A DNA stretch of 57,524 nt from an uncultured Caulobacter sp. GTDB taxonomy: Bacteria > Pseudomonadota > Alphaproteobacteria > Caulobacterales > Caulobacteraceae. Position numbers and translations under genes: made by a program. The stretch covers positions 1 through 57,524 of the forward strand of contig NZ_CAMQSF010000022.1 in the NCBI RefSeq assembly GCF_947036865.1, written 5' to 3'. A model generated the notes under the pieces. That model made no database searches. It saw only the letters and a list, made by a program, of their open reading frames with translations, and was not told the origin of the DNA. The number at the start of each line of letters is the position of its first letter. Within the stretch, counting starts at the first letter, position 1. Of the stretch, positions 32,812-41,743 are shown in pieces.

Positions 32812-33264
32812 GCCGCGACCGCGATAGGGCTGAACGCCCTGGTCGGGAACCCACAGGCCTTCCGGCGCCGGGCCCGTCTGCCAGAACACGTCGATCGGAA
32901 TGCCCCCACGCGGATACCAGTAGCCGCCGATGCGCAGCCAGCGCGGCTGCGCGATCTCGACGATCTTGCGCGCCACCTTGACCGTGCAGTCCTCGTGGAA
33001 CGATCCGTGATTGCGGAAGCTGGTCAGATAGAGCTTCAGCGACTTGCTTTCGATCAGCCAGTCGCCCGGCGCGTAGTCGATCACCAGATGGGCGAAGTCC
33101 GGCTGGCCGGTGACCGGGCATAGCGAGGTGAATTCCGGCGCGACGAAGCGGGCCAGATACAACACGTCGCTCTGCGGGTTGGGCACGCGCTCGAGGACGG
33201 CGGCTTCGGGGCTGTCGGGCGCGTCGACGACGCGGCCCAGCTGGGTGACGTTCAGATCGGTCAT
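32809..33264 (-). CDS. queF: NADPH-dependent 7-cyano-7-deazaguanine reductase
   Basis: A 151-residue short (type I) QueF that reduces preQ0 to preQ1 in queuosine biosynthesis. The catalytic Cys is in [16 protein letters not shown], followed by the signature [21 protein letters not shown], which contains the QueF motif E-S-K-S-h-K-L-Y-h and the catalytic Asp/His region. The C-terminal [16 protein letters not shown] is conserved. Its TAG stop lies inside the neighbouring inverted repeat. No preQ1 riboswitch or other que gene is adjacent. Confidence 0.93.
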   Translation of the reverse strand: MTDLNVTQLGRVVDAPDSPEAAVLERVPNPQSDVLYLARFVAPEFTSLCPVTGQPDFAHLVIDYAPGDWLIESKSLKLYLTSFRNHGSFHEDCTVKVARKIVEIAQPRWLRIGGYWYPRGGIPIDVFWQTGPAPEGLWVPDQGVQPYRGRG

Positions 33265-33351
33265 CGGCGCGATTTAGGCCTCCGCGCCCGACGAGACAAG
33301 GCGCGCGCCCCTCGCTACAACGTCACGAACAACTGTTTGAGGGAGAGCGGC

Positions 33352-34152
33352 ATGTCGGGACGGGACTTCGAGGGCTTCACGGTGGTGGTGACGGGCGCCT
33401 CCACGGGCCTGGGCCGGGCGATCGCGGTCGAGACGGCGCGACGCGGCGCGGCCCTAGTGGTCGTCAACTTCGCCCGCAGCGGCGAGGAGGCCGAAGAAAC
33501 CGCCCGCCTGGTCGAGGCCCAGGGCGCCAAGGCGGCCTTGGTGCGAGGCGACGTCGCGCTCGACGCCGACTGCCGGAAGATCGCGGCGGCCGCCGAGGCG
33601 AGCGGCCGGATCGACGCCCTGTTCAACAACGCCGGGATCACCAAGTTCGCGCCGAACCACGCCGACCTGGACGCGGTCAACGCCGAGGACTTCCTGCGGC
33701 TCTATTCGGTCAACGTCGTCGGAGCCTTCCAGATGACCCGCGCCGCCCGCTCGCTGCTGGAAGCGGCCCCCGCGCCGGGCGCGGTGGTCAACACCAGCTC
33801 GATCGCCGCCGTGCAGGGCATCGGCTCGTCGGTGCCTTATGCCGCCTCGAAGGGGGCGATGACCACCATGACCCTGTCCTTGGCGCGAGCGCTGGCGCCG
33901 CGCATCCGCGTCAACGCCGTCTGCCCCGGCTTCATCGACACGCCCTGGTTCAAGGACATGCCCGCCGACTCGATGGAGCGTCTGCGATCCGGCGCCGCGA
34001 ACGCCACGCCTTTGAAGGTCGCCTCCAGCGCCGAGGACATCGCCGGCGCCGCCGTGTTCTTCGCCTCGCCCGCCGCGCGCCACGTCACGGGCGAAACCCT
34101 GCTGGTCGACGCCGGTCTGCATCTGGGCGGAGCGAGTCTGTCGATGCGCTGA
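33352..34152 (+). CDS. Short-chain dehydrogenase/reductase
   Basis: A 266-residue classical SDR. It has the cofactor motif TGASTGLGRAIA, the NNAG strand, the catalytic serine in VVNTSSIAAVQ, the active pair in PYAASKGA (Tyr-x3-Lys) and the VNAVCPGFIDTPW segment. An acidic or polar residue after the second strand could not be used to decide NAD or NADP. The substrate is unknown. ATG 33352 is preceded by GAGGGAG and was preferred over the in-frame TTG at 33337. It is likely transcribed alone. Confidence 0.9.
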   Translation: MSGRDFEGFTVVVTGASTGLGRAIAVETARRGAALVVVNFARSGEEAEETARLVEAQGAKAALVRGDVALDADCRKIAAAAEASGRIDALFNNAGITKFAPNHADLDAVNAEDFLRLYSVNVVGAFQMTRAARSLLEAAPAPGAVVNTSSIAAVQGIGSSVPYAASKGAMTTMTLSLARALAPRIRVNAVCPGFIDTPWFKDMPADSMERLRSGAANATPLKVASSAEDIAGAAVFFASPAARHVTGETLLVDAGLHLGGASLSMR

Positions 34153-34267
34153 GGCGTTCAAGTCACGGACAAAGGCGAAGCGTCCGATTTTTACCTTGTG
34201 GCCGAATAGCAGCGATTCCGCAGCAAAATCGTCACACTGCGCCCAAACTTTGGGCGTCGGGCGCCCT

Positions 34268-34316
34268 TGTGACTAGCGTCGCCGCGCGGCCGGTTGCAAC
34301 TAGCGTCGGCGCCCCG
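34268..34316 (+). promoter_or_regulatory. Direct repeat in the TorF porin control region
   Basis: ACTAGCGTC occurs twice (34272-34280 and 34299-34307), within a longer 17-base similarity TTG-NN-ACTAGCGTCG-N-C, with starts 27 bases apart. It lies 100-140 bases before the porin ATG. It could be a pair of regulator sites or of promoter elements. No known Caulobacter consensus was recognised. Confidence 0.4.
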
Positions 34317-34409
34317 ACTAATTCGAGCGGGGACGCAAATGCGGTTGCAGACGCCGTCGGAGCTCGGGAACCAACCTGGGGGACGACGAAAACAAAGGGG
34401 ATAGATCCA

Positions 34410-35102
34410 ATGAAAGCCATGAAGATCGCGCTGGCCGCGGCCGCCGCCACGGTTGCCCTGTCGGGCGCAGCGATGGCCGACGAGTTGAAGCTGGCGTACA
34501 ACATCGGCGTCACCAGCGACTATGTGTTCCGCGGTGTCAGCCAGACCCAAGAAGATCCGGCCGTCCAAGGCGGCATCGACGCCACCTACGGCCTTGGCTA
34601 TGCCGGCGTGTGGGCCTCGAACGTCGACTTCGGCAGCAAGAACCCGAGCACCGAGGTCGACTTCTACGCGGGCGTGAAGCCGGTCGTCGGCGACACCAAC
34701 CTCGACCTCGGCGTGATCTATTACAGCTATTCCAAGGACAAGGGCCTGACGCCGGGCGCCTACAGCTATGTCGAACTGAAGGCCGCCGCCTCGCGCGCCA
34801 TCGGTCCGGCCACGGCCGGCGTGGCGGTGTATTACTCGCCGCAGTTCCCGGGCAAGACCGGCGACGCGACCTATGTCGAGGCCAACCTGTCCGTGCCGGT
34901 CTCCCCGAAGATGAGCCTCAGCGGCGCGGTCGGTCACCAGTCGATCCAGAAGGCCGGCGACTACACCACCTGGAACGTCGGCGTGGGCTACGCCCTGACC
35001 AGCAAGCTGTCGGCCGACCTGCGCTACTACGACACCGACGAGCACAGCTTCGGCTCGATCTACGACCGCCGCGTGGCCCTGACGCTGAAGGCCGCGTTCT
35101 AA
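34410..35102 (+). CDS. TorF-family putative porin
   Basis: A 230-residue outer-membrane beta-barrel protein with a cleavable signal peptide (MKAMKIALAAAAATVALSGAAMA, cut before DELKL). It has the family start LAYNIGVTSDYVFRGVSQTQEDPAVQGGIDATY. Alternating strands end in a C-terminal LTLKAAF with terminal Phe, the usual BAM recognition signature. The TorF (Gcw_chp) family is found in proteobacteria. Transport of small solutes is assumed and not proven. AAGGGG precedes the ATG. The 257-base leader suggests regulation, and a strong terminator follows. Confidence 0.9.
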   Translation: MKAMKIALAAAAATVALSGAAMADELKLAYNIGVTSDYVFRGVSQTQEDPAVQGGIDATYGLGYAGVWASNVDFGSKNPSTEVDFYAGVKPVVGDTNLDLGVIYYSYSKDKGLTPGAYSYVELKAAASRAIGPATAGVAVYYSPQFPGKTGDATYVEANLSVPVSPKMSLSGAVGHQSIQKAGDYTTWNVGVGYALTSKLSADLRYYDTDEHSFGSIYDRRVALTLKAAF

Positions 35103-35126
35103 GCCCGACGGTCAATCCGAAGAACG

Positions 35127-35158
35127 AAGCCGCTCCGGTTCGCCGGGGCGGCTTTTTT
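35127..35158 (+). terminator. Intrinsic terminator after the TorF porin gene
   Basis: AAGCCGCTCCGG pairs with CCGGGGCGGCTT around a stable TTCG tetraloop and is followed by a T-run. It is 24 bases after the porin stop codon. Confidence 0.93.
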
Positions 35159-35198
35159 CATGCCGGTTCCACGCCGGCGCGGATGGCGTCATCTCAAG

Positions 35199-36464
35199 CT
35201 AAGGGGCCTTAGGCGGCCGCATCGCCAGGACGGCCACGAACACCACCGCCGCCACCGCCGCGAACAGCTGGAAGGTCGGCGAGAAGCTTCCCAGCCGATC
35301 GCGCATGGCCCCGGCGACGAACGGCCCGCCCGCCGAGACCGCGCCGACCAGACAGGTCAGGGAAAAGAGCTCCAGGTTCGACCGGCGGCCGTAATAGTTC
35401 AGCAACAGCACCGTCACGGCCAGGACCGTCAGGCCGAAGCCGACGCCCGTGCCGATCGCGTAGAGCACCATCAGCGGCGGCGTCGTCGCTCGGCCCAGCG
35501 CCAGCAGGCCCACGACCAGCATCCCCTGCGCGAAGGCCAGCAGCCAGCGCGGATCGACCCGGTCGCCCAGCGCCCCGCCGCCCAGCCGCGCCAGGGTCTG
35601 CATCAGAGACTCCAGGCTCAGCATCTTGGCCGCCAGGGCGCCGGCCGTGACGGCGGAGACGCCCGCGGCGACGCCCAGCTCGGTCAGGTGGCTGACCGAC
35701 ACGCTGGCCACGGTCACGCCCACCAGCAGATGGCTGAAATAGGCGGCGACCAGAATGTAGAACTGCGGCGTCCGCAGCGCCTCGGCCACCGTCCACTCGC
35801 GGGCGGTGCGGTAGACACGCGCGTTGGCGGGCGCCGCGCGCGCGGCCTCCTCGACCTCCAGATCGACCTCGTGCGCGGCCGCCGCCAGCCACCGCGAGCC
35901 GCCCACCATCAAGGCGCACAGCAAGCCCACGGCCGCCGCCAGCGCCGCCTGGACGATCCAGTAGAGCCGCCAGTCATCGTGGCTGGCGCCCATCAGCGTC
36001 AGGGCCATCCACGGCCCCGCCGCGCCGCCCAGCGACCCGAAGGTGAAATAGAGGCCGAACGGCAGGGCGCGCTGGCGGAACAGCGACGACAGCACGTGCG
36101 TGCCGGGGATCAGCGCCGCCATCTGGAACCCGACCCCGCACGCCGCGGCGCCCGCGTAGTAGCTGAACAGGCTCTCGGCGTTGGCCATGCCCAGGAAGCC
36201 GGCGGCCAGAACCGCTCCGCCCGACACCAAGGTCCCGCGCACGCCGATCCGCCGGATCAGCAAGGCCGGCAGCCAGGACGACGCCCCGGTGAACACGCCC
36301 AGCACCGCGAACCCGGCGAAGGCCTCGGTGAAGCTCCATTTCAGGTCGCCGATCATCGCCGGCAGCACGACCCCCAGCGAGCCGTAGGTCGAGGCGGTGA
36401 TCAGGAACAGCAGCAGGCTGAACGCCGCCAGCAGCAGCCAGGGGCGGAAGCGATCTTGGGTCAT
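35199..36464 (-). CDS. MFS transporter
   Basis: A 421-residue inner-membrane major-facilitator protein with about 12 helices. It has the loop motif ALLIRRIGVRG between helices 2 and 3, with a long basic/acidic cytoplasmic loop after helix 6 (VDLEVEEAARAAP). Helix 1 reads WLLLAAFSLLLFLITASTYGSLGVVLPAM. The ATG at 36464 follows GGAGA. The gene lies 43 bases downstream of the TonB-dependent siderophore receptor on the same strand, so an inner-membrane siderophore or substrate uptake step is a reasonable inference. A short palindromic sequence (36472-36494) separates the two genes. Confidence 0.85.
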   Translation of the reverse strand: MTQDRFRPWLLLAAFSLLLFLITASTYGSLGVVLPAMIGDLKWSFTEAFAGFAVLGVFTGASSWLPALLIRRIGVRGTLVSGGAVLAAGFLGMANAESLFSYYAGAAACGVGFQMAALIPGTHVLSSLFRQRALPFGLYFTFGSLGGAAGPWMALTLMGASHDDWRLYWIVQAALAAAVGLLCALMVGGSRWLAAAAHEVDLEVEEAARAAPANARVYRTAREWTVAEALRTPQFYILVAAYFSHLLVGVTVASVSVSHLTELGVAAGVSAVTAGALAAKMLSLESLMQTLARLGGGALGDRVDPRWLLAFAQGMLVVGLLALGRATTPPLMVLYAIGTGVGFGLTVLAVTVLLLNYYGRRSNLELFSLTCLVGAVSAGGPFVAGAMRDRLGSFSPTFQLFAAVAAVVFVAVLAMRPPKAP

Positions 36465-36507
36465 CGGGTCTCCTCCCCCGGGCCACGGGGGAGGATGCAT
36501 TGGTCGA

Positions 36508-38922
36508 TCATCGGAACGTCCGCTTCAAGGTCGCGCGCCACTCGCGCCCCCTGCCCGGCAGCACGCCGAGATTGGCGTAGGTGTCGGCGTCTGGCGTGAA
36601 ATAGACCGTGTCGAACAGGTTATCGACATTGATCGACAGCGTGTAAGGCCCTCGGCTGACGAACGCCGACGCATTGACCAGGCTATAGGCCGGATAGCGA
36701 ACCGCGCCCTGCACCGTGCCCGAGGTTTGACTGACATGGCTGACGCCCAGGGTCGCGCCGGCCTGGCCCCAGTCATAGCCCTTGCTGGTGTAGGTTCCAT
36801 AGAGGCTGACCACCGATTTCGGGATCAGGGTGTAGGCATAGTCGCCGCTCCGCCCCGGCAGGCTGGCGAAGCTCCAGACGACATAGGAGCCGCCGTAGCC
36901 CCGAGCGCCCGGGACGCCCGCCGCATAGGCCGGGATGTACTGGAACGACGTGTCCGGCCCCTTGATCGTCGTGCGTTGGCTGTTGCCGGCGAAGGTGAAG
37001 GACAGGCGCTCGGAGGCCAGCCAGCGGACCTCCAGCTCGACGCCCTTGGCGCGCGTGCCCTGCACCACCGGCGGGGCGAGCGCGCCGGCGATCTGGGTGC
37101 GGTTCTGGTCGTAGGCCGCCAGCGACCCAACCAGGGTCCCGCGCAGCAGCTGGAACTTCACCCCGGCCTCGGTCAGGTCCGAGCTCGAAAGCCACGAGCC
37201 GTCGGCCACCAGGTTCGGGGCGACGTCGCCGGCCTGGCTCATCTCCAGCGCCGCGGCCTTGGCGTAGCTGACATAGGGCATCAGGCCGATCGGCAGCTTG
37301 TAGGTCAGGCTGGCGTTCCAGGTGGCCTTGTCGCGCCCGGCGGTCTGGCGGCCGGCCACGACATAGCTGAGGAAGCCGGTGTCCTGGCTCTGGACCGAAT
37401 AGCGGTCCCAGCGCCCGCCCAGCACCAGGTTCCAGCGCCCGACATCGATGTCGGAGGTGACGAACACGCCCGTCTGCTTCCAGGTCGAGCGGTTGTCGTT
37501 CTCCCACTTCAGCCCGATGCCGCCGGGCTCGTCGTCGAACGGACTGTCGATGATGTCGGTCGGCGTCGCGCCGAAGCTGATGTCGCGGCGATCCAGGGCG
37601 ATCAGGCCGCTGTTGAAGCTCTCCCGCCGCCGGCCGTCGAACCAGCGATGCGCGCCGCCGACCAGGGTGCGGGCGCTGACGGCGCCGAGATGGGTCGGGA
37701 AGGCGTAGGTCACCCGCGCCTCGCTGACCTTGGAGTCGGTCGTCGCCGGATAGCCGTAAGAGACGAACCGGCGGTTATGGAGCCGGTCGTGGAACAGCTG
37801 CAGCTTGATCGACCGATCGCCGCCCAGGTCCTTGGCGAGATCGAAATAGAGGGTCTGGGTGTTGGTCTTCGAGAAGTCGGCCGGGCTGATATAGACGGTC
37901 CGCCGGTCGAGCTTGGTCGTGCCCACCCCGACGTCCAGGGTGTGGGCCGCGTCGGTGGCCGGGAAACCGTAATAGGGAATGTAGAGCGCGCTGGCATAGG
38001 GGTAGAAGCCGACCTCGTTGGGGGTCAGCTTGCCGTTGCGGTCGGCGTCGACCAGGCTCGTGTCGCGGCCGGTCGTATAGATCCCTTGGTCGATCAGGGT
38101 CTGGGTCAGGCGGTTCCAACCCGGCGTCTGCACGTCGCCGTCCGAATGAAAGGCCATGCCGCCGAAGGCCGTGCTCCAGCCGTCGCCGAGATCCAGGTCC
38201 GACGAAACTTCCAGCGTCTGGTGACGCGGATAGATACCCTTGTAGAAGCTGTGGCTGTCCTCGGCCTCGCCATAGACGTAGAACCCGCCTTCGACCGGGC
38301 CCAGGCGGACAGGCGCCCCGACCTGGCCGGTGACGAGCTTCTTGTTGTAGCTGCCGAAGGTGGCGGTGACCTCGCCCTCGGGTCCGGCCAGGAAGCGGCC
38401 CTCGTCGCGGGCGGACTTCGGGATGAAGTTGACCAGCCCGCCGACCTTACCCGCGCCATAGACCGGCGTCGGCGGCCCGCGCAGGATCTCGATCCGGGCC
38501 GCCCCGCCGATCGGGGTCGAATAGGTCCCGCGGTTCTCGATCCGCTTGAAGCCCCGGAAGTAGTTCTCGGCCAGGGTGCCGCGAATGTTCAGCGAGCCGG
38601 GCACGCCATAGAAGCTGGCCGTGTGCGTCCCCGGCGCGACCTTGGTCGCGCCGTCCAGGGTCAGGACGCCGTAGCGCTCCAGGGTGAGATCGCTGACCAG
38701 GCTGGCCGAGCGCGGGGTCTCGATCAGCGGCTTGGCGATCCCGAACACGCTGTTGCTGGGCTGTTTCTCGATAAGACCGGCCTTGTCGCGGGCCAGGACG
38801 ATCACGGTGTCCACCTGGTCGGCCACCTGATCCTCGGCATGGGCTGAAACGCTGGAAACGGTCACGAAGGCCAGGGCGCTGGCGGAAAGAAGAGCGAGTT
38901 TGAACGGCATCGACGGCGCCAT
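36508..38922 (-). CDS. TonB-dependent siderophore receptor
   Basis: An 804-residue outer-membrane receptor. After a signal peptide (ending VSAHAEDQ), a TonB-box-like DTVIVLA leads into a plug domain with IRGTLAENYFRGFKR and IEILRGPPTPVYGAGKVGGLVNFIPK. A barrel follows, ending in VDNLFDTVYFTPDADTYANLGVLPGRGREWRATLKRTFR, with the terminal Phe-Arg barrel end of siderophore receptors. The start is either 38922 or 38910, and neither has a clear Shine-Dalgarno. It precedes an MFS permease, and an AT-rich palindrome lies upstream. Iron chelate uptake is the likely role, with the ligand unknown. Confidence 0.92.
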   Translation of the reverse strand: MAPSMPFKLALLSASALAFVTVSSVSAHAEDQVADQVDTVIVLARDKAGLIEKQPSNSVFGIAKPLIETPRSASLVSDLTLERYGVLTLDGATKVAPGTHTASFYGVPGSLNIRGTLAENYFRGFKRIENRGTYSTPIGGAARIEILRGPPTPVYGAGKVGGLVNFIPKSARDEGRFLAGPEGEVTATFGSYNKKLVTGQVGAPVRLGPVEGGFYVYGEAEDSHSFYKGIYPRHQTLEVSSDLDLGDGWSTAFGGMAFHSDGDVQTPGWNRLTQTLIDQGIYTTGRDTSLVDADRNGKLTPNEVGFYPYASALYIPYYGFPATDAAHTLDVGVGTTKLDRRTVYISPADFSKTNTQTLYFDLAKDLGGDRSIKLQLFHDRLHNRRFVSYGYPATTDSKVSEARVTYAFPTHLGAVSARTLVGGAHRWFDGRRRESFNSGLIALDRRDISFGATPTDIIDSPFDDEPGGIGLKWENDNRSTWKQTGVFVTSDIDVGRWNLVLGGRWDRYSVQSQDTGFLSYVVAGRQTAGRDKATWNASLTYKLPIGLMPYVSYAKAAALEMSQAGDVAPNLVADGSWLSSSDLTEAGVKFQLLRGTLVGSLAAYDQNRTQIAGALAPPVVQGTRAKGVELEVRWLASERLSFTFAGNSQRTTIKGPDTSFQYIPAYAAGVPGARGYGGSYVVWSFASLPGRSGDYAYTLIPKSVVSLYGTYTSKGYDWGQAGATLGVSHVSQTSGTVQGAVRYPAYSLVNASAFVSRGPYTLSINVDNLFDTVYFTPDADTYANLGVLPGRGREWRATLKRTFR

Positions 38923-38987
38923 CTTCAGCCGCGGAGCGGAATAGCCCGCGGTCACGCGCCGATATCTGGTGTGGCCTTGATCTTCGT

Positions 38988-39021
38988 CAAAATGCCTTCT
39001 GACATTTTAGTGCGCATTTTG
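38988..39021. promoter_or_regulatory. Candidate operator between the TonB receptor and PQQ dehydrogenase genes
   Basis: CAAAATGC (38988-38995) and GCATTTTG (39014-39021) form a perfect 8-base inverted repeat. An additional CATTTT half lies between them (39003-39008), paired with AAAATG. The site is 66 bases before the receptor start and is the most AT-rich spot nearby. This fits an iron-type repressor such as Fur or an Irr/RirA-like factor, but no exact consensus match is claimed. Confidence 0.45.
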
Positions 39022-39137
39022 AGTACCTGTGGCGCGAATGTCGCGATCACGACTTTGTGGGCGATGAGGCGTCGGTGGGCCTTTTTCGCGGCTCGCGCAT
39101 TGAGCCCCTAGCGCGGTCGCGCGCCGGAGGGACCCTG

Positions 39138-41540
39138 ATGCCGCTTTCGCAATCCGCCGCCACGCCCAGCGCCTGGCCCGCCCGGCTTCTGGGCGCCGTG
39201 CTCGTCGTGATCGGTCTTGTCCTCGGCGTCGGCGGCGCCTGGCTCGTGATGCTGGGGGGGTCTGCCTACTACGTCCTGGCCGGCGTCGGCCTCGTCATCA
39301 GCGGCGGACTCCTGGTCGCGCGCCGGATGACGGGCGTGTGGCTTTATGCCGCGATCTTCGCGGCCACCGTGTTCTGGGCGCTTTGGGAGTCCGGCCTCAA
39401 TGGCTGGGCCCTCGTCCCCAGGCTGGTCGGTCCGTTCGTTCTGCTGTGGCTGGCCCTGGCCTGCGCGCCGCTGCTGACGCCCGAGCGCCGCGAGCGACGC
39501 GCCGCGCTGGCGACCTTCGGCGGCTCGGTCGCGCTGCTGGTCGTGGGCCTGATCGCCGTGACCCTCGCCAGCGGCATCAAGTCCGCCGCCCCCGACGGCG
39601 CCCAACTCGCGCTGAACCCCGCCGAGGCGGCGACGGCCGACTGGACCGCCTATGGCGGGACCTACGGCGCCCAGCGCTACTCGACCCTGGCGCAGATCAC
39701 CCCTGACAATGTCGGCAAGCTGAAGCGCGCCTGGCTGATCCACACCGGCGACATGCCGGCCACGGCCGAGGCGCGCAAACAGTACGGCGCCGAGACCACG
39801 CCGCTGAAGGTCGGCTCGACCCTGTACCTCTGCACCCCGAAGAACATCATGATGGCGCTGGACGCGGCGACCGGCGCGACGCGCTGGCGCTTCGACCCGA
39901 AGGTCGCCGACGCCCACATCCCCTACACCGCCGCCTGCCGGGGGGTGTCCTACTACGCCGTCCCGAACGCCGCGCCCGGCCAGGCCTGCGCGACGCGGAT
40001 CATCGAGGGCACGCTGGACGCGCGGCTGATCGCGGTCGACGCCAACACCGGCCAGCCCTGCGCGGGCTTCGGCTTCGGCGGCCAGGTCGACACCAATCAG
40101 GGCGTCGGACCGTCGGCGGCCGGCATGTTCTCGATCACCTCGGCCCCGACCATCGTGCGGGGCGTCATCGTCACCGGCCACCAGGTGCTGGACGGCCAGC
40201 GGCGCGACGCGCCGTCGGGCGTGATCCAGGGCTATGACGCCGTCACCGGCCAGTTGCGCTGGGCCTGGGACATGACCCGCCCCGACCTGACCGGCCCGCC
40301 CCCGCCCGGCCAGACCTATACGCGCGGCACGCCCAACATGTGGACCACGGCCAGCGGCGACGAAGCGCTGGGCCTCGTCTACCTGCCGCTGGGCAACAGC
40401 GCCGTCGACTATTGGAGCTCGTCGCGCTCGCCGCTCGAGAACGCCCACTCGACCTCGCTGGTGGCGCTGGACGTCACGACCGGCAAGAAGGCCTGGTCGT
40501 TCCAGGCCGTGCACAAGGACGTCTGGGACTACGACCTCGGCTCGCAGGCGACCCTGATCGAATACCCCAGCGCGGCGGGTCCGATCCCGGCCCTCGTCTT
40601 GCCCGGCAAGCAGGGCGACCTCTATGTGCTGGACCGCCGCACCGGCGCGCCGCTGACGGGCGTGGTCGAAAAGCCCGTGCCGCAGGGCGGCGTCGAGCCC
40701 CAGCAGCGGTCGCCGACCCAGCCGTTCTCGCTGTTCCACACCCTGCGCAAGGCCGACCTGACCGAGAAGACCATGTGGGGCATGTCGCCGATCGACCAGA
40801 TGCTGTGCCGCATCCAGTTCCGCCGCGCGACCTACAAGGGCTTCTACACCCCGCCCGAGACCAAGGGCCACTATGTCGAATATCCCGGCTACAACGGCGG
40901 CTCGGACTGGGGCGGCATCGCCATCGACCCGACGCGCGGCGTGATCGTCGCCAACTACAACGACATGCCCAACTACAACCGCCTCGTCCCCCGGGCCGAG
41001 GCCGACAAGAAGGGCTGGGCGCCGCGCGGCTCCGAACGCGGCGGCAGCCTGAAGAAGGGCGCGGAAGGCGCCGGCGACCCGCAGTGGGGCGCGCCCTACG
41101 CCATCGACGTCAACGCCGGCTGGCGGATGCCGGGCACGGGCCTGCTGTGCAAGCAGCCCCCGTACGGCGGCCTGCGCGCCATCGACCTGCGCACCGGCAA
41201 GACCCTGTGGGACCGCCCGCTGGGCTCGGCCCGCACCAACGGCCCGTTCGGCATCCCCTCGCACCTGCCGCTCGAGATCGGCACGCCCAACAACGGCGGG
41301 GCGGTGGTCACGGCGGGCGGGGTGATCTTCATCGCCGCCACCACGGACAACCTGATCCGCGCGATCGACCTGAAGACCGGCAAGACGCTGTGGAGCGACG
41401 TGCTGCCGGCCGGCGGCCAGGCCACCCCGATGACCTACGAGGTCGGCGGGCGTCAGTACCTGGTGATCATGGCCGGCGGCCACCACTTCATGGAGACGCC
41501 GATCGGCGACGCGCTGGTGGCTTACGCGCTGCCGCGTTAG
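39138..41540 (+). CDS. Membrane-bound PQQ-dependent dehydrogenase (glucose/quinate type)
   Basis: An 800-residue quinoprotein. The first 150 residues hold about five membrane helices, the anchor that passes electrons to ubiquinone. The periplasmic part is an eight-bladed propeller with repeated A-x-D-x-x-T-G-K-x-x-W units. It includes the PQQ-dehydrogenase segment WSFQAVHKDVWDYDLGSQ and TPKNIMMALDAATGATRWRFDP. This domain order (five helices then propeller) is that of mGDH and quinate dehydrogenase. The substrate could be glucose, quinate, shikimate or a similar polyol. PQQ biosynthesis genes are not in the window. ATG 39138 has GGAGGG upstream and was preferred over 39057. Confidence 0.92.
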   Translation: MPLSQSAATPSAWPARLLGAVLVVIGLVLGVGGAWLVMLGGSAYYVLAGVGLVISGGLLVARRMTGVWLYAAIFAATVFWALWESGLNGWALVPRLVGPFVLLWLALACAPLLTPERRERRAALATFGGSVALLVVGLIAVTLASGIKSAAPDGAQLALNPAEAATADWTAYGGTYGAQRYSTLAQITPDNVGKLKRAWLIHTGDMPATAEARKQYGAETTPLKVGSTLYLCTPKNIMMALDAATGATRWRFDPKVADAHIPYTAACRGVSYYAVPNAAPGQACATRIIEGTLDARLIAVDANTGQPCAGFGFGGQVDTNQGVGPSAAGMFSITSAPTIVRGVIVTGHQVLDGQRRDAPSGVIQGYDAVTGQLRWAWDMTRPDLTGPPPPGQTYTRGTPNMWTTASGDEALGLVYLPLGNSAVDYWSSSRSPLENAHSTSLVALDVTTGKKAWSFQAVHKDVWDYDLGSQATLIEYPSAAGPIPALVLPGKQGDLYVLDRRTGAPLTGVVEKPVPQGGVEPQQRSPTQPFSLFHTLRKADLTEKTMWGMSPIDQMLCRIQFRRATYKGFYTPPETKGHYVEYPGYNGGSDWGGIAIDPTRGVIVANYNDMPNYNRLVPRAEADKKGWAPRGSERGGSLKKGAEGAGDPQWGAPYAIDVNAGWRMPGTGLLCKQPPYGGLRAIDLRTGKTLWDRPLGSARTNGPFGIPSHLPLEIGTPNNGGAVVTAGGVIFIAATTDNLIRAIDLKTGKTLWSDVLPAGGQATPMTYEVGGRQYLVIMAGGHHFMETPIGDALVAYALPR

Positions 41541-41571
41541 GGGGCGGGGTCGAAGCTTCGCACACCAACCA

Positions 41572-41713
41572 CTGCCTTCCTGGGCCTCATGCCCAGGATC
41601 CATGCCGGACGAAAGTGCGGTGGCTAAGTGTTCGTGGCGGAGACACCGCGACAATGCCGGGCACGCAGCGGCGGCTGAACGATGGGTCCTGGGCACGAGG
41701 CCCAGGAAGGCAG
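41572..41713. repeat. 142-base intergenic inverted-repeat element
   Basis: The blocks 41572-41603 and 41682-41713 are inverted copies with two mismatches across 32 bases, each containing its own smaller palindrome CCTGGGCNNNNGCCCAGG. The interior is GC-rich and has no ORF. Elements of this type recur between genes in Caulobacter chromosomes. It lies between convergent genes. Confidence 0.75.
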
Positions 41714-41743
41714 GATTGGAAGAGCGACCGCAGGCGGCTCCCC

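Noticed and set aside
39254..39260. Run of seven G within the PQQ dehydrogenase gene, as a possible phase-variable tract
   Set aside because: Seven bases is ordinary at this GC content. The frame is intact and the tract lies in a membrane helix with no sign of regulated switching.
41541..41743. Possible insertion sequence remnant given the strong inverted ends
   Set aside because: Too short and non-coding, with no transposase fragment. A dispersed intergenic repeat is the simpler explanation.
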